Shown in pieces: positions 1 to 5,323 of a stretch of 7,391 bases of DNA (the first letter of the stretch is position 1; every line of letters starts with the position of its first letter). The DNA lies in NCBI GenBank assembly GCA_045546175.1, contig JAZQCI010000006.1:1-7391 (forward strand), given 5' to 3'. This DNA is from CAG-791 sp045546175. GTDB lineage: Bacteria; Bacillota; Clostridia; Lachnospirales; Lachnospiraceae. A program made the position numbers and the translations under genes. Below the pieces are notes generated by a model. The model was given only the letters and a program-made list of their open reading frames with translations, made no database searches and was not told the DNA's origin.

Positions 1-585
1 ATCCATAATGATCGCGTCGTAGGTGTTGCCTCTTCGGATCTCGCGCTCCACAAATTTTCCGCAGTCGTCCACCAGCCAGCGGATCGGGGCGTCCTCAAGT
101 CCTGGAATGGAGGCGTTCTCTCTGGCCCAGGTGACCATGCCCTTGGCGGCGTCGACATGGGTGACAGCGGCTCCGGCCTTGGCGGCCGCGACGGTGGCAC
201 CGCCGGTGTAGGCAAAGAGGTTGGGGACCTTTACTTTTTGGCCGGATGCGACGGCGCCTCGGATGATCTCGCTGAACCAGTCCCAGTTGACCGCCTGCTC
301 GGGGAAGAGCCCCGTGTGCTTGAAGTTAAAGGGCTTAAGTCTGAAGGAGAGATCCCTATAGTGGATCGTCCACTCCTCGGGGAGGTCTCTGAACTCCCAC
401 TCGCCGCCGCCTTTATTGCTGCGGTGGTAATGGGCGTTGGGGTTCCTCCATTCTCTGCCGCGCGGCGTCTTCCAGATCACCTGCGGGTCCGGGCGGATCA
501 GCTTGTAGCCGCCCCAAAGTTCCAGTTTCTCGCCGTCGGAAGTATCCAGTACCTGATAATCTTTCCAGGAATCTGCAATCCACAT
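1..585 (-). CDS. Class I SAM-dependent methyltransferase (RlmI/RlmK-like fold), 5' part only
   Basis: The minus strand reads open from an ATG at 585 to the left edge, giving 195 residues with no stop; the C-terminus lies outside the window. An AGGAGAG ribosome binding site lies about 9 nt upstream (around 594-601). Residues 1-80 form an N-terminal region rich in W and charged residues, without an obvious PUA domain. SAM-binding motif I is clear at about 120-140 (PNLFAYTGGATVAAAKAG), followed by VTHVDAAKGMVTWARENA, with D145 as the likely ribose-binding acidic residue. DD at 173-174 fits motif III, and YDAIIMD at 189-195 is the start of motif IV, normally followed by PP. This pattern matches COG1092/PF10672-type methyltransferases, many of which modify 23S rRNA. 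The substrate cannot be told from the sequence. The gene diverges from the TetR gene. Its promoter is presumably in the AT-rich stretch 601-660, where I see no clear hexamer pair. Confidence 0.88.
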   Translation of the reverse strand, partial: MWIADSWKDYQVLDTSDGEKLELWGGYKLIRPDPQVIWKTPRGREWRNPNAHYHRSNKGGGEWEFRDLPEEWTIHYRDLSFRLKPFNFKHTGLFPEQAVNWDWFSEIIRGAVASGQKVKVPNLFAYTGGATVAAAKAGAAVTHVDAAKGMVTWARENASIPGLEDAPIRWLVDDCGKFVEREIRRGNTYDAIIMD

Positions 586-651
586 ATTTTCTTCGCTCTC
601 CTAAATTGTTTCTATCTGAAAGTTTCTATATTAAATGTTACTGTTTATAGT

Positions 652-743
652 AGAATAACACAGGGGGGATGCCCCCGCCTCTACAGGCGGTGGGAAGCAA
701 CAAACTTTCTCGGCGGCGGGTGACAATCCCCCACTGAGTTATT
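652..743. repeat. 92-bp inverted-repeat element with nested hairpin
   Basis: The ends are inverted copies of each other: 652-669 begins GAATAACACAG and 725-743 ends CTGAGTTATTC, pairing over about 18 bp with one mismatch and one bulged base. Inside is a second perfect hairpin, CCGCCT (675-680), loop CTAC, AGGCGG (685-690). A GGCGGG at 715-720 could pair with the same CCCGCC arm, giving two exclusive folds. The layout resembles small palindromic mobile elements or the terminal hairpins of IS200/IS605 elements, but no transposase is present and no target duplication is evident. It could equally be a structured leader of the minus-strand methyltransferase transcript. The identity is inference. 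Confidence 0.45.
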
Positions 744-753
744 CGATGCACAC

Positions 754-820
754 GCGTGCGGAAAGGAAGATGCTGCCAAAGGGCAGCCCGCACGCGGCGC
801 AGCGGCTCGCTCTGCGAGCC
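754..820. other. Two strong hairpins in the tetR upstream region
   Basis: GCGTGCGG (754-761) pairs perfectly with CCGCACGC (788-795). Stacked inside it is GCTGCC (772-777), loop AAAG, GGCAGC (782-787), leaving a one-sided 10-nt bulge at 762-771. A separate hairpin follows: GGCTCGC (804-810), TCT, GCGAGCC (814-820). Neither is followed by a T-run, so these do not look like terminators. No credible protein is encoded here. A weak promoter-like TTGAAT (821-826) and TACACT (842-847), with a short 15-nt spacer, is the only candidate I see for tetR. Together with the 652-743 element this fills most of the 308-nt gap between the divergent genes. Confidence 0.4.
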
Positions 821-893
821 TTGAATGGTACTCAACAAAGATACACTGAAAAACAGGAAAACGCAACTCTGACACGGGATTTGAAGGTGCATT

Positions 894-1487
894 ATGCCAA
901 AGAAGAACACGCGCAACACGAAGGGGAAGATCATCTCCGCAGCATGGAAACTTTTTTATGAGAACGGGTACGACGCCACGACCATAGAGGACATCATTTT
1001 CGCGTCCGGGACTTCGAGAGGGTCCTTCTATCACTATTTTGACGGAAAAGACGCGTTGCTGGGAACGCTCGCCTATGTCTTTGACGAGAAATACGAGAAG
1101 CTCAGGGAAACCCTTGACCCGTCCATGGGCGCGGCAGACAAATTGATCTTTCTCAATCACGAGCTGTTCGTGATGATCGAGGACAGCATCTCGCGAGACC
1201 TCCTCTCGGGGCTTCTGTCCACGCAGCTGCAGGCGCAGGGAGAGAAACACCTGCTGGACCGCAACAGGACGTACTTCCGCATTCTGCGCGAGATCATAAC
1301 GGAAGGGCAAAAGCAGGGAGAGCTGCGGTCGGACTGCACGGCCAGCGAGATCATCAAAGCGTATGCCATGTGGGAGAGGGCCCTCATGTACGACTGGTGC
1401 CTGTGCGGCGGCGAGTATTCCCTGGTATCTTATGCCGACAGGATGACGCCGATGTTCCTCGAAAGTTTCCGTCAAAAGACAGAATAA
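894..1487 (+). CDS. TetR/AcrR-family transcriptional regulator
   Basis: The protein has 197 residues, typical for the family. The N-terminal helix-turn-helix spans about residues 10-57: KGKIISAAWKLFYENGYDATTIEDI, then IFASGTSRGSFYHYFDGKDALL with the hallmark G-S-F-Y-H-Y-F recognition helix and following Y/F-x-x-K-x-x-L pattern. The remainder (about 58-197) is the helical ligand-binding and dimerisation domain; its ligand cannot be predicted. Start ATG 894 is preceded by a GAAGGTG-type ribosome binding site about 7 nt upstream. The gene ends in TAA. It lies in the same direction as, and 233 nt before, the sodium/solute symporter. A 30-bp palindrome between the two could be its operator, which would make the symporter a candidate target. 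That link is inference; the divergent methyltransferase is another possible target. Confidence 0.92.
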   Translation: MPKKNTRNTKGKIISAAWKLFYENGYDATTIEDIIFASGTSRGSFYHYFDGKDALLGTLAYVFDEKYEKLRETLDPSMGAADKLIFLNHELFVMIEDSISRDLLSGLLSTQLQAQGEKHLLDRNRTYFRILREIITEGQKQGELRSDCTASEIIKAYAMWERALMYDWCLCGGEYSLVSYADRMTPMFLESFRQKTE

Positions 1488-1579
1488 CAAAATGTATTGA
1501 CTTTCGAATGAAATATGATTTAGTGCTGTGTGCAGGCAAAAATCAGCTTAAATAAAGGAAATTCTTAAAGAATAATGAT

Positions 1580-1609
1580 ACGGTGTATAGAATACATTCT
1601 ATACACCGT
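1580..1609. promoter_or_regulatory. Perfect 14-bp inverted repeat: candidate TetR operator or tetR terminator
   Basis: ACGGTGTATAGAAT (1580-1593) and ATTCTATACACCGT (1596-1609) are perfect reverse complements separated by two bases. It sits 92 nt after the TetR stop and about 30 nt upstream of the -10 box of the symporter promoter. Size and symmetry suit a TetR-dimer operator. The following tract (TTCTGTATTTTATT) is T-rich but broken, so a moderate intrinsic terminator for tetR is the alternative. No second copy is seen upstream of tetR, which weakens an autoregulation model. Confidence 0.5.
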
Positions 1610-1615
1610 TCTGTA

Positions 1616-1644
1616 TTTTATTCCGGCTTCTCTTGTGCTATAAT
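1616..1644 (+). promoter_or_regulatory. Extended -10 promoter for the symporter gene
   Basis: A TGC directly before a consensus TATAAT forms an extended -10 element at 1636-1644. The -35 region at 17-nt spacing (1616-1621, TTTTAT) is poor, as is usual for extended -10 promoters. The expected transcription start is near 1651, giving a leader of about 70 nt before the symporter ATG. Confidence 0.6.
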
Positions 1645-1650
1645 GCGTAA

Positions 1651-1720
1651 TTGTCCGGGCGGAATTCCGACTGCCCGGAGATAATAATCGCCGCAAGGCG
1701 AGGGGAAATGGAGAAATGCT
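1651..1720 (+). promoter_or_regulatory. Structured 5' leader of the symporter gene (riboswitch-like)
   Basis: Two hairpins fill this short leader. TCCGGGC (1654-1660) pairs with GCCCGGA (1673-1679) around a 12-nt loop. TCGCC (1688-1692) pairs with GGCGA (1697-1701) around a GCAA (GNRA-type) tetraloop. A purine-rich tail with the ribosome binding site TGGAG (1709-1713) follows. TTCC in the first loop (1665-1668) could pair with GGAA in the tail (1704-1707), forming a pseudoknot just before the ribosome binding site. Because the downstream gene is sodium-coupled, the Na+-sensing DUF1646-type riboswitch is one family worth testing. I cannot confirm a match to its consensus. Confidence 0.4.
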
Positions 1721-3259
1721 ATGACATCAGCACAAATCTTGATCATTGTAACTATTATTCTGTACATGGTGGGAATGCTCGCCATCGGCGCGCTCTTTAA
1801 CAGAAAAGGCGCGACCGAAACTTCCGACGGCTTCTATATCGGCGGCCGCTCACTCGGACCGGTTGTCACGGCTATGAGCGCCGAGGCATCGGACATGAGC
1901 AGCTACCTTCTGATGGGCCTGCCCGGACTGGCCTATATCGCAGGTCTTGCGGAAGTAACCTGGACGGCGGTCGGTCTCTCGATCGGCACCTACCTCAACT
2001 TCCTTCTGGTGGCAAGACTTCTGCGCCGCTATTCCGAGAGGATCGGGGCGTTCACAATCCCGGATTTCTATGCGAGAAGATACAGAGATGATAAGCACAT
2101 CCTGTCCTGCATCGCGGCAGTCATCATACTGGTATTCTTTATTCCTTATACCGCGTCCGGATTCAAGGCGGTCGGCACCATGTTCAACAGCCTTTTCGGA
2201 TTTAATTACCATGTGGCCATGATCGTCGGCGCACTGATCATCATCGCTTACACCACCATGGGCGGTTTCCTGGCTGTTTCCACAACGGACCTTGTTCAGA
2301 GTATTTTTATGACGATCGCGCTGATCATCATCGTTTTCTTCGGAATTGACAAAGCAGGCGGCATGGGGACAGTAGTGGAAAATGCGAAGGCTCTTCCCGG
2401 CTACCTCAATCTCACGCAGGGATACAACGCGGCTACGGGGACGGCGGGTTCCTTCGGAATCTTCAGTATCGTGTCCACACTTGCCTGGGGCCTTGGCTAT
2501 TTTGGCATGCCCCATATCCTTCTCCGATTCATGGGAATCCGAAATGAGGAAGAGCTGGTGCTCTCCCGCAGGATTGCCTTCGTCTGGGTCGTGATTTCCA
2601 TGGGTATTGCAGTATTTATCGGTGTCATCGGCTACAGCGTATCCCTGACCGGCGCGATCCCCATGCTCACCACAAGCTCCGAATCGGAGACTGTCATCAT
2701 TCAGATGGCCAACCTGATGAGCCAGAACGGCGTCATCTTCGCGCTGTTCGCAGGTATCATCCTGTCGGGTATCCTGGCGGCGACCATGTCCACCGCGGAC
2801 TCCCAGCTGCTTGCGGCGGCTTCCAGTGTCTCCCAGGACCTTGTGCAGGAGTTCATGGGCATCAAGCTCACCAGCCGCCAGCAGATGAGAGCGGCCAGAC
2901 TCACAGTTATCGCGATCGCGGCCATCGCCGTGATCCTCGCCTGGAACCCGAACAGTTCCGTCTTCCGCGTCGTCTCCTTCGCGTGGGCAGGCTTTGGCGC
3001 GGCTTTCGGACCGCAGATGCTGCTGGCTCTCTTCTGGAGAAGATCCAACAAGCAGGGCGCGATCGCAGGCATGGTCGCCGGTGCGGCTATGGTCTTCATC
3101 TGGAAGTTCCTGATCGCCCCGATCGGCGGATGGCTTGCTATTTATGAGCTGCTTCCGGCGTTCCTGATCAGCCTTGCGGCTAACGTCATTGTTTCCAATA
3201 TGACGGCGGCGCCTTCGAAGGCGATTACGGATGTGTTTGATGAGGTGAGGAAGAAATAA
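1721..3259 (+). CDS. putP: Sodium/solute symporter (SSS family), PutP-type sodium/proline symporter
   Basis: The 512 residues are the usual PutP length, with about 13 hydrophobic segments. They would form a LeuT-fold membrane transporter that imports proline with sodium. The signature GGRSLGPVVTAMSAEASDM (41-59) continues as SSYLLMGLPG. D58 aligns with E. coli PutP D55, the sodium-site aspartate. In TM8-type motif ILAATMSTADSQLL (351-364), S357/T358 align with S340/T341 of the Na2 site. Y143, W256 and Y260 match the proline-site residues Y140, W244 and Y248. One oddity is GLGYFGMPH (257-265), where PutP usually has Gln instead of Met. Start ATG 1721 has a TGGAG site 7 nt upstream. The gene is flanked by its own promoter and terminator, so it is likely monocistronic. 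Proline is the best guess for substrate; another small carboxylate is possible. Confidence 0.87.
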   Translation: MTSAQILIIVTIILYMVGMLAIGALFNRKGATETSDGFYIGGRSLGPVVTAMSAEASDMSSYLLMGLPGLAYIAGLAEVTWTAVGLSIGTYLNFLLVARLLRRYSERIGAFTIPDFYARRYRDDKHILSCIAAVIILVFFIPYTASGFKAVGTMFNSLFGFNYHVAMIVGALIIIAYTTMGGFLAVSTTDLVQSIFMTIALIIIVFFGIDKAGGMGTVVENAKALPGYLNLTQGYNAATGTAGSFGIFSIVSTLAWGLGYFGMPHILLRFMGIRNEEELVLSRRIAFVWVVISMGIAVFIGVIGYSVSLTGAIPMLTTSSESETVIIQMANLMSQNGVIFALFAGIILSGILAATMSTADSQLLAAASSVSQDLVQEFMGIKLTSRQQMRAARLTVIAIAAIAVILAWNPNSSVFRVVSFAWAGFGAAFGPQMLLALFWRRSNKQGAIAGMVAGAAMVFIWKFLIAPIGGWLAIYELLPAFLISLAANVIVSNMTAAPSKAITDVFDEVRKK

Positions 3260-3292
3260 TTTCTGGGGATAACCCACGTGCGGAAGTATATA

Positions 3293-3425
3293 CCCTGTCT
3301 TTCGCTCCGGTTTCACGGGCGGGGAAGATAATAATGTAAAAAAGGCGGAGATGGCATTTGGTGCCATCTCTGCTTTTTTATGCGGCGGGGCTTCCCCGCC
3401 CGTGAAACCGGAGTGTATGACAGGG
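3293..3425. repeat. Long nested inverted repeat around the symporter terminator
   Basis: Arms 3305-3327 and 3391-3413 are perfect 23-nt reverse complements (left arm starts CTCCGGTTTCACGGG). After a symmetric 5-nt mismatch the pairing resumes with CCCTGTC (3293-3299) against GACAGGG (3419-3425). The intrinsic terminator lies in the middle. GCGGGG (3385-3390), CTT, CCCCGC (3394-3399) offers a competing local hairpin in the right arm. The size and symmetry suggest a MITE- or REP-like element that supplies the terminator. No transposase or clear target duplication is seen. Confidence 0.55.
3345..3379 (+). terminator. Rho-independent terminator after the symporter gene
   Basis: A 12-bp stem, GCGGAGATGGCA (3345-3356) with TGCCATCTCTGC (3362-3373) and one G.T pair, closes a 5-nt loop (TTTGG). 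Six T residues (3374-3379) follow, and an A-run precedes it (3338-3343), so it could work in both directions. It separates the symporter from the S10 operon. Confidence 0.9.
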
Positions 3426-3510
3426 CGGGTCAGAACGCGCGAAGGTTGTCCGACCGCATAAAGGGTATCGAATCAGAACATTCGCAGGATATCGAGCAAG
3501 AAAAACAGTG

Positions 3511-3539
3511 TTGAAATCAAGCAAAAGTTCCCTTATAAT
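3511..3539 (+). promoter_or_regulatory. Distal S10 operon promoter (P1)
   Basis: TTGAAA (3511-3516) and a consensus TATAAT (3534-3539) are separated by the optimal 17 nt. The predicted start is near 3546. No gene lies before rpsJ, so it most likely drives the S10 operon with a leader of about 425 nt. The preceding 3426-3510 contains no gene and no strong structure. Confidence 0.7.
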
Positions 3540-3623
3540 GTCTCTGTTTTGACACGAGTCCCCCCAAAACCCATCTTTGTGAAAAATGACAAAAATGTTT
3601 GTAGATAAATACAAAAAATGTTC

Positions 3624-3652
3624 TTGCATTTTGAAGAGACCTCGTGTATGAT
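3624..3652 (+). promoter_or_regulatory. Proximal S10 operon promoter (P2) with A-tract upstream region
   Basis: TTGCAT (3624-3629) and TATGAT (3647-3652) are 17 nt apart. Directly upstream, A-tracts at 3582-3586, 3590-3594 and 3613-3618 lie in an AT-rich block resembling an UP element. The block contains a near-direct repeat, ACAAAAATGTT (3589-3599) and ACAAAAAATGTT (3611-3622). An inverted pair, TTTGTA (3598-3603) and TACAAA (3610-3615), overlaps it. Strong upstream activation is expected for ribosomal protein genes. The predicted start is near 3659. Confidence 0.65.
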
Positions 3653-3658
3653 GAAAAA

Positions 3659-3971
3659 GCTGTGACATGATAGCTGTGAAGCGTGAGGTTGCCGCTGTGA
3701 ATACGGCGGGTTTTCCGTGGAGCGAATGTCTGGGGCGTCCTGATTGGCACAGGGCCGACCCGAAAACTGACGACAAGTCACTGTACCGATTGACAGTCTG
3801 CAATTCTGCGAGTAAAAGCAAGTTTTACGAGCAGAAAATCAGAAACGACGTGCGAGAACCTGATCTCGAGAGATTCATTGAGAAGAGACAGACAGGACAC
3901 GCACGGGAGTGTGTACAGTCACCGCTTGTCGTACTTCATTAAAAAGTGCGAATAAGGAGGCGACTTTTTTT
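3659..3971 (+). promoter_or_regulatory. S10 operon 5' leader, candidate ribosomal-protein-binding RNA
   Basis: This 313-nt non-coding leader precedes rpsJ. Visible elements include TGAC (3768-3771)/GTCA (3777-3780) and ACTGT (3780-3784)/ACAGT (3793-3797), which share base 3780 and so cannot both form completely. A hairpin at 3804-3836 has stems TTCTGC/GCAGAA and GTAAAA/TTTTAC separated by facing GA/GA (tandem G.A pairs). ACGCAC (3899-3904), loop GGGA (GNRA), GTGTGT (3909-3914) follows. A final hairpin is TCGTACTT (3929-3936)/AAGTGCGA (3944-3951), next to the ribosome binding site. In E. coli the equivalent leader binds L4 to repress the operon; whether this one does so is inference. Three GCTGTGA copies lie near its 5' end. 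Confidence 0.5.
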
Positions 3972-4289
3972 ATGGCAAATCAGATTATGAGAATTACCCT
4001 GAAGGCATATGATCACAAGCTCGTGGACGCATCCGCGAAGAAGATCATCGAGACGGTCAAGAAGACCGGCTCCCAGGTAAGCGGTCCCGTTCCGCTTCCT
4101 ACAAAGAAGGAGGTTGTTACCATCCTTCGCGCTGTTCATAAGTATAAGGACAGCCGTGAGCAGTTCGAGCAGAGAACTCACAAGAGACTGATCGACATCA
4201 TCACTCCCACTCAGAAGACAGTTGATGCTCTTCAGAGACTGGAGATGCCTGCAGGCGTAGCGATCGATATCAAGATGAAGGCTCGCTGA
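3972..4289 (+). CDS. rpsJ: 30S ribosomal protein uS10 (NusE)
   Basis: The 105 residues match the usual S10 length and begin MANQIMRITLKAYDHKLVDA, the family start. Conserved stretches include GPVPLPTKKEVVTILR (38-53) and the HKRLIDIITPTQKTVDAL region (70-87), which form the S10 fold and 16S rRNA contact loop. S10 assembles into the 30S head. As NusE it also joins NusB in antitermination. ATG 3972 is chosen over the in-frame ATG at 3909 because AAGGAGG (3954-3960) precedes it and the family N-terminus starts there. The 11-nt gap to the ATG, mostly a T-run, is slightly long and may matter for translation control. It is the first gene of the operon. It ends in TGA, with an in-frame TAA eight codons later. 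Confidence 0.97.
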   Translation: MANQIMRITLKAYDHKLVDASAKKIIETVKKTGSQVSGPVPLPTKKEVVTILRAVHKYKDSREQFEQRTHKRLIDIITPTQKTVDALQRLEMPAGVAIDIKMKAR

Positions 4290-4611
4290 TCAGTACAAAG
4301 CAAAGCGTACATATAATAAGTACAGCGAACAAAACAAGTTAACAGATGCATACTCCATAATGCATTTGTAAATAAAACCTCTACTAGTATGACATCCCTT
4401 TTCGGGGGGATGGCCGCAGGACAAGAGCGGCAGTCCGGCGAAGGAAAAGGAAAGGCAGGCGTCGCGGTGAGCAGTCAGACAGCAGGCTGCGAGCCGAGAG
4501 CAGGATCCAGAGGAGATCCGCAGGAGGGCGAGATGCCAAGAGCCCGAAGGAATAGCGCTGATGTCCGCTGTAGACAAAAATTAGCCGGGATTCCGGCGGA
4601 AAGAGGTAAAA
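4290..4611 (+). promoter_or_regulatory. Long structured spacer between rpsJ and rplC, candidate rplC leader
   Basis: This 322-nt non-coding stretch is unusual, since rpsJ and rplC are normally nearly adjacent. It holds a 10-bp hairpin ACAGATGCAT (4342-4351)/ATGCATTTGT (4360-4369). CATCCC (4393-4398)/GGGATG (4407-4412) follows. GCCGC (4413-4417)/GCGGC (4427-4431) competes with GGAC (4419-4422)/GTCC (4433-4436). GGATC (4503-4507)/GATCC (4515-4519) and GCCGG (4584-4588)/CCGGC (4593-4597) come next, the last just before the rplC ribosome binding site. Positions 4420-4550 are purine- and GC-rich, unlike the flanking coding DNA. An open frame from 4389 into rplC exists but shows no protein-like composition. 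I infer an RNA regulatory element. Confidence 0.5.
4312..4317 (+). promoter_or_regulatory. Possible internal promoter -10 box before rplC
   Basis: A perfect TATAAT lies among three spaced GTAC motifs (4293, 4307, 4320). The -35 position at 17 nt (ATCAGT, 4289-4294) is poor and overlaps the rpsJ stop, so this is weak. If real, it would transcribe the spacer RNA and the operon from rplC onward. Confidence 0.28.
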
Positions 4612-5289
4612 ATGAAGAAAGCAATTATGGCTACCAAGATCGGCATGACTCAGATCTTCAGGGAAGACGGAACGCTCGTCCCTGTTACAGTCCTTGAGGC
4701 AGGCCCCTGTGTCGTAACACAGGTCAAGACCATTGAGAACGATGGTTATGAGGCAGTTCAGGTTGGCTATGGTGAAGCAAAAGAGAGAATCACCACAGTT
4801 GACAAGAAGGGCAACAAGGAAGTTGCACATCGCCACGGCGTTGGCAAGGCTATGAAGGGCCACTTCGACAAGGCCGGCACACCGGTTAAGAAGCACGTTC
4901 AGGAATTTAAATTTGAAAACGCTGCAGAGTACAAGCTCGGCGACGAGATCAAGGCTGACATCTTTGCAGAAGGCGACAAGATCGACGCTACTGCAGTTAC
5001 AAAGGGTAAAGGCTTCCAGGGCGCTATCAAGAGACTGGGACAGCACAGAGGACCCATGGGCCACGGTTCCAAGTTCCACCGTCACCAGGGTTCCAACGGA
5101 TCTTCTTCCGATCCGAGCAGAGTCTTCAAGGGCAAGGGAATGCCCGGTCACATGGGAAGCGTTCAGGTTACGATCCAGAACCTGGAAGTAGTGAGAGTGG
5201 ATGCGGACAAGAATCTTATTCTGGTCAAAGGCGCTATTCCGGGACCTAAGAAGGGTCTTGTGACTCTCAAAGAGACCACCAGAGTCTGA
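4612..5289 (+). CDS. rplC: 50S ribosomal protein uL3
   Basis: The 225 residues begin MKKAIMATKIGMTQIF, the standard bacterial L3 start. Conserved parts are AGPCVVTQVKT (30-40), KGKGFQGAIKRLGQHRGPMG (131-150), SKFHRHQGSNGS in the long loop that reaches toward the peptidyl transferase centre, and VFKGKGMPGHMG (171-182). L3 is an early-assembly 23S rRNA binder that nucleates the 50S subunit. Start ATG 4612 has an AGAGG site (4602-4606) 5 nt upstream; the internal ATG at 4627 lacks one and would remove family-typical residues. It is followed after 34 nt by rplD. It ends in TGA, with an in-frame TAG three codons later. Confidence 0.97.
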   Translation: MKKAIMATKIGMTQIFREDGTLVPVTVLEAGPCVVTQVKTIENDGYEAVQVGYGEAKERITTVDKKGNKEVAHRHGVGKAMKGHFDKAGTPVKKHVQEFKFENAAEYKLGDEIKADIFAEGDKIDATAVTKGKGFQGAIKRLGQHRGPMGHGSKFHRHQGSNGSSSDPSRVFKGKGMPGHMGSVQVTIQNLEVVRVDADKNLILVKGAIPGPKKGLVTLKETTRV

Positions 5290-5323
5290 GCAGTGCCTTA
5301 GATGAGAAAGGAGGACCATTCAG

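Noticed and set aside
157..723. 188-codon plus-strand frame over the methyltransferase
   Set aside because: The minus strand has a continuous frame with SAM-binding motifs and a ribosome binding site; the plus frame has none.
681..1490. 269-codon minus-strand frame opposite the TetR gene
   Set aside because: The plus strand encodes an unmistakable TetR helix-turn-helix; the minus frame has no recognisable domain and runs through the hairpin region.
1850..3367. 505-codon open frame on the minus strand opposite putP
   Set aside because: It is antisense to a clearly recognised transporter, has a charged low-complexity composition with no family resemblance, and reflects codon bias of the true gene.
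3909..3971. Upstream in-frame ATG giving rpsJ 21 extra residues
   Set aside because: S10 proteins start at MANQ-like sequence, and AAGGAGG lies between this ATG and the chosen one.
4389..4697. 102-codon plus-strand frame covering the rpsJ-rplC spacer
   Set aside because: It overlaps rplC out of frame, has no good ribosome binding site, and its composition is not protein-like; the spacer is better explained by RNA structure.
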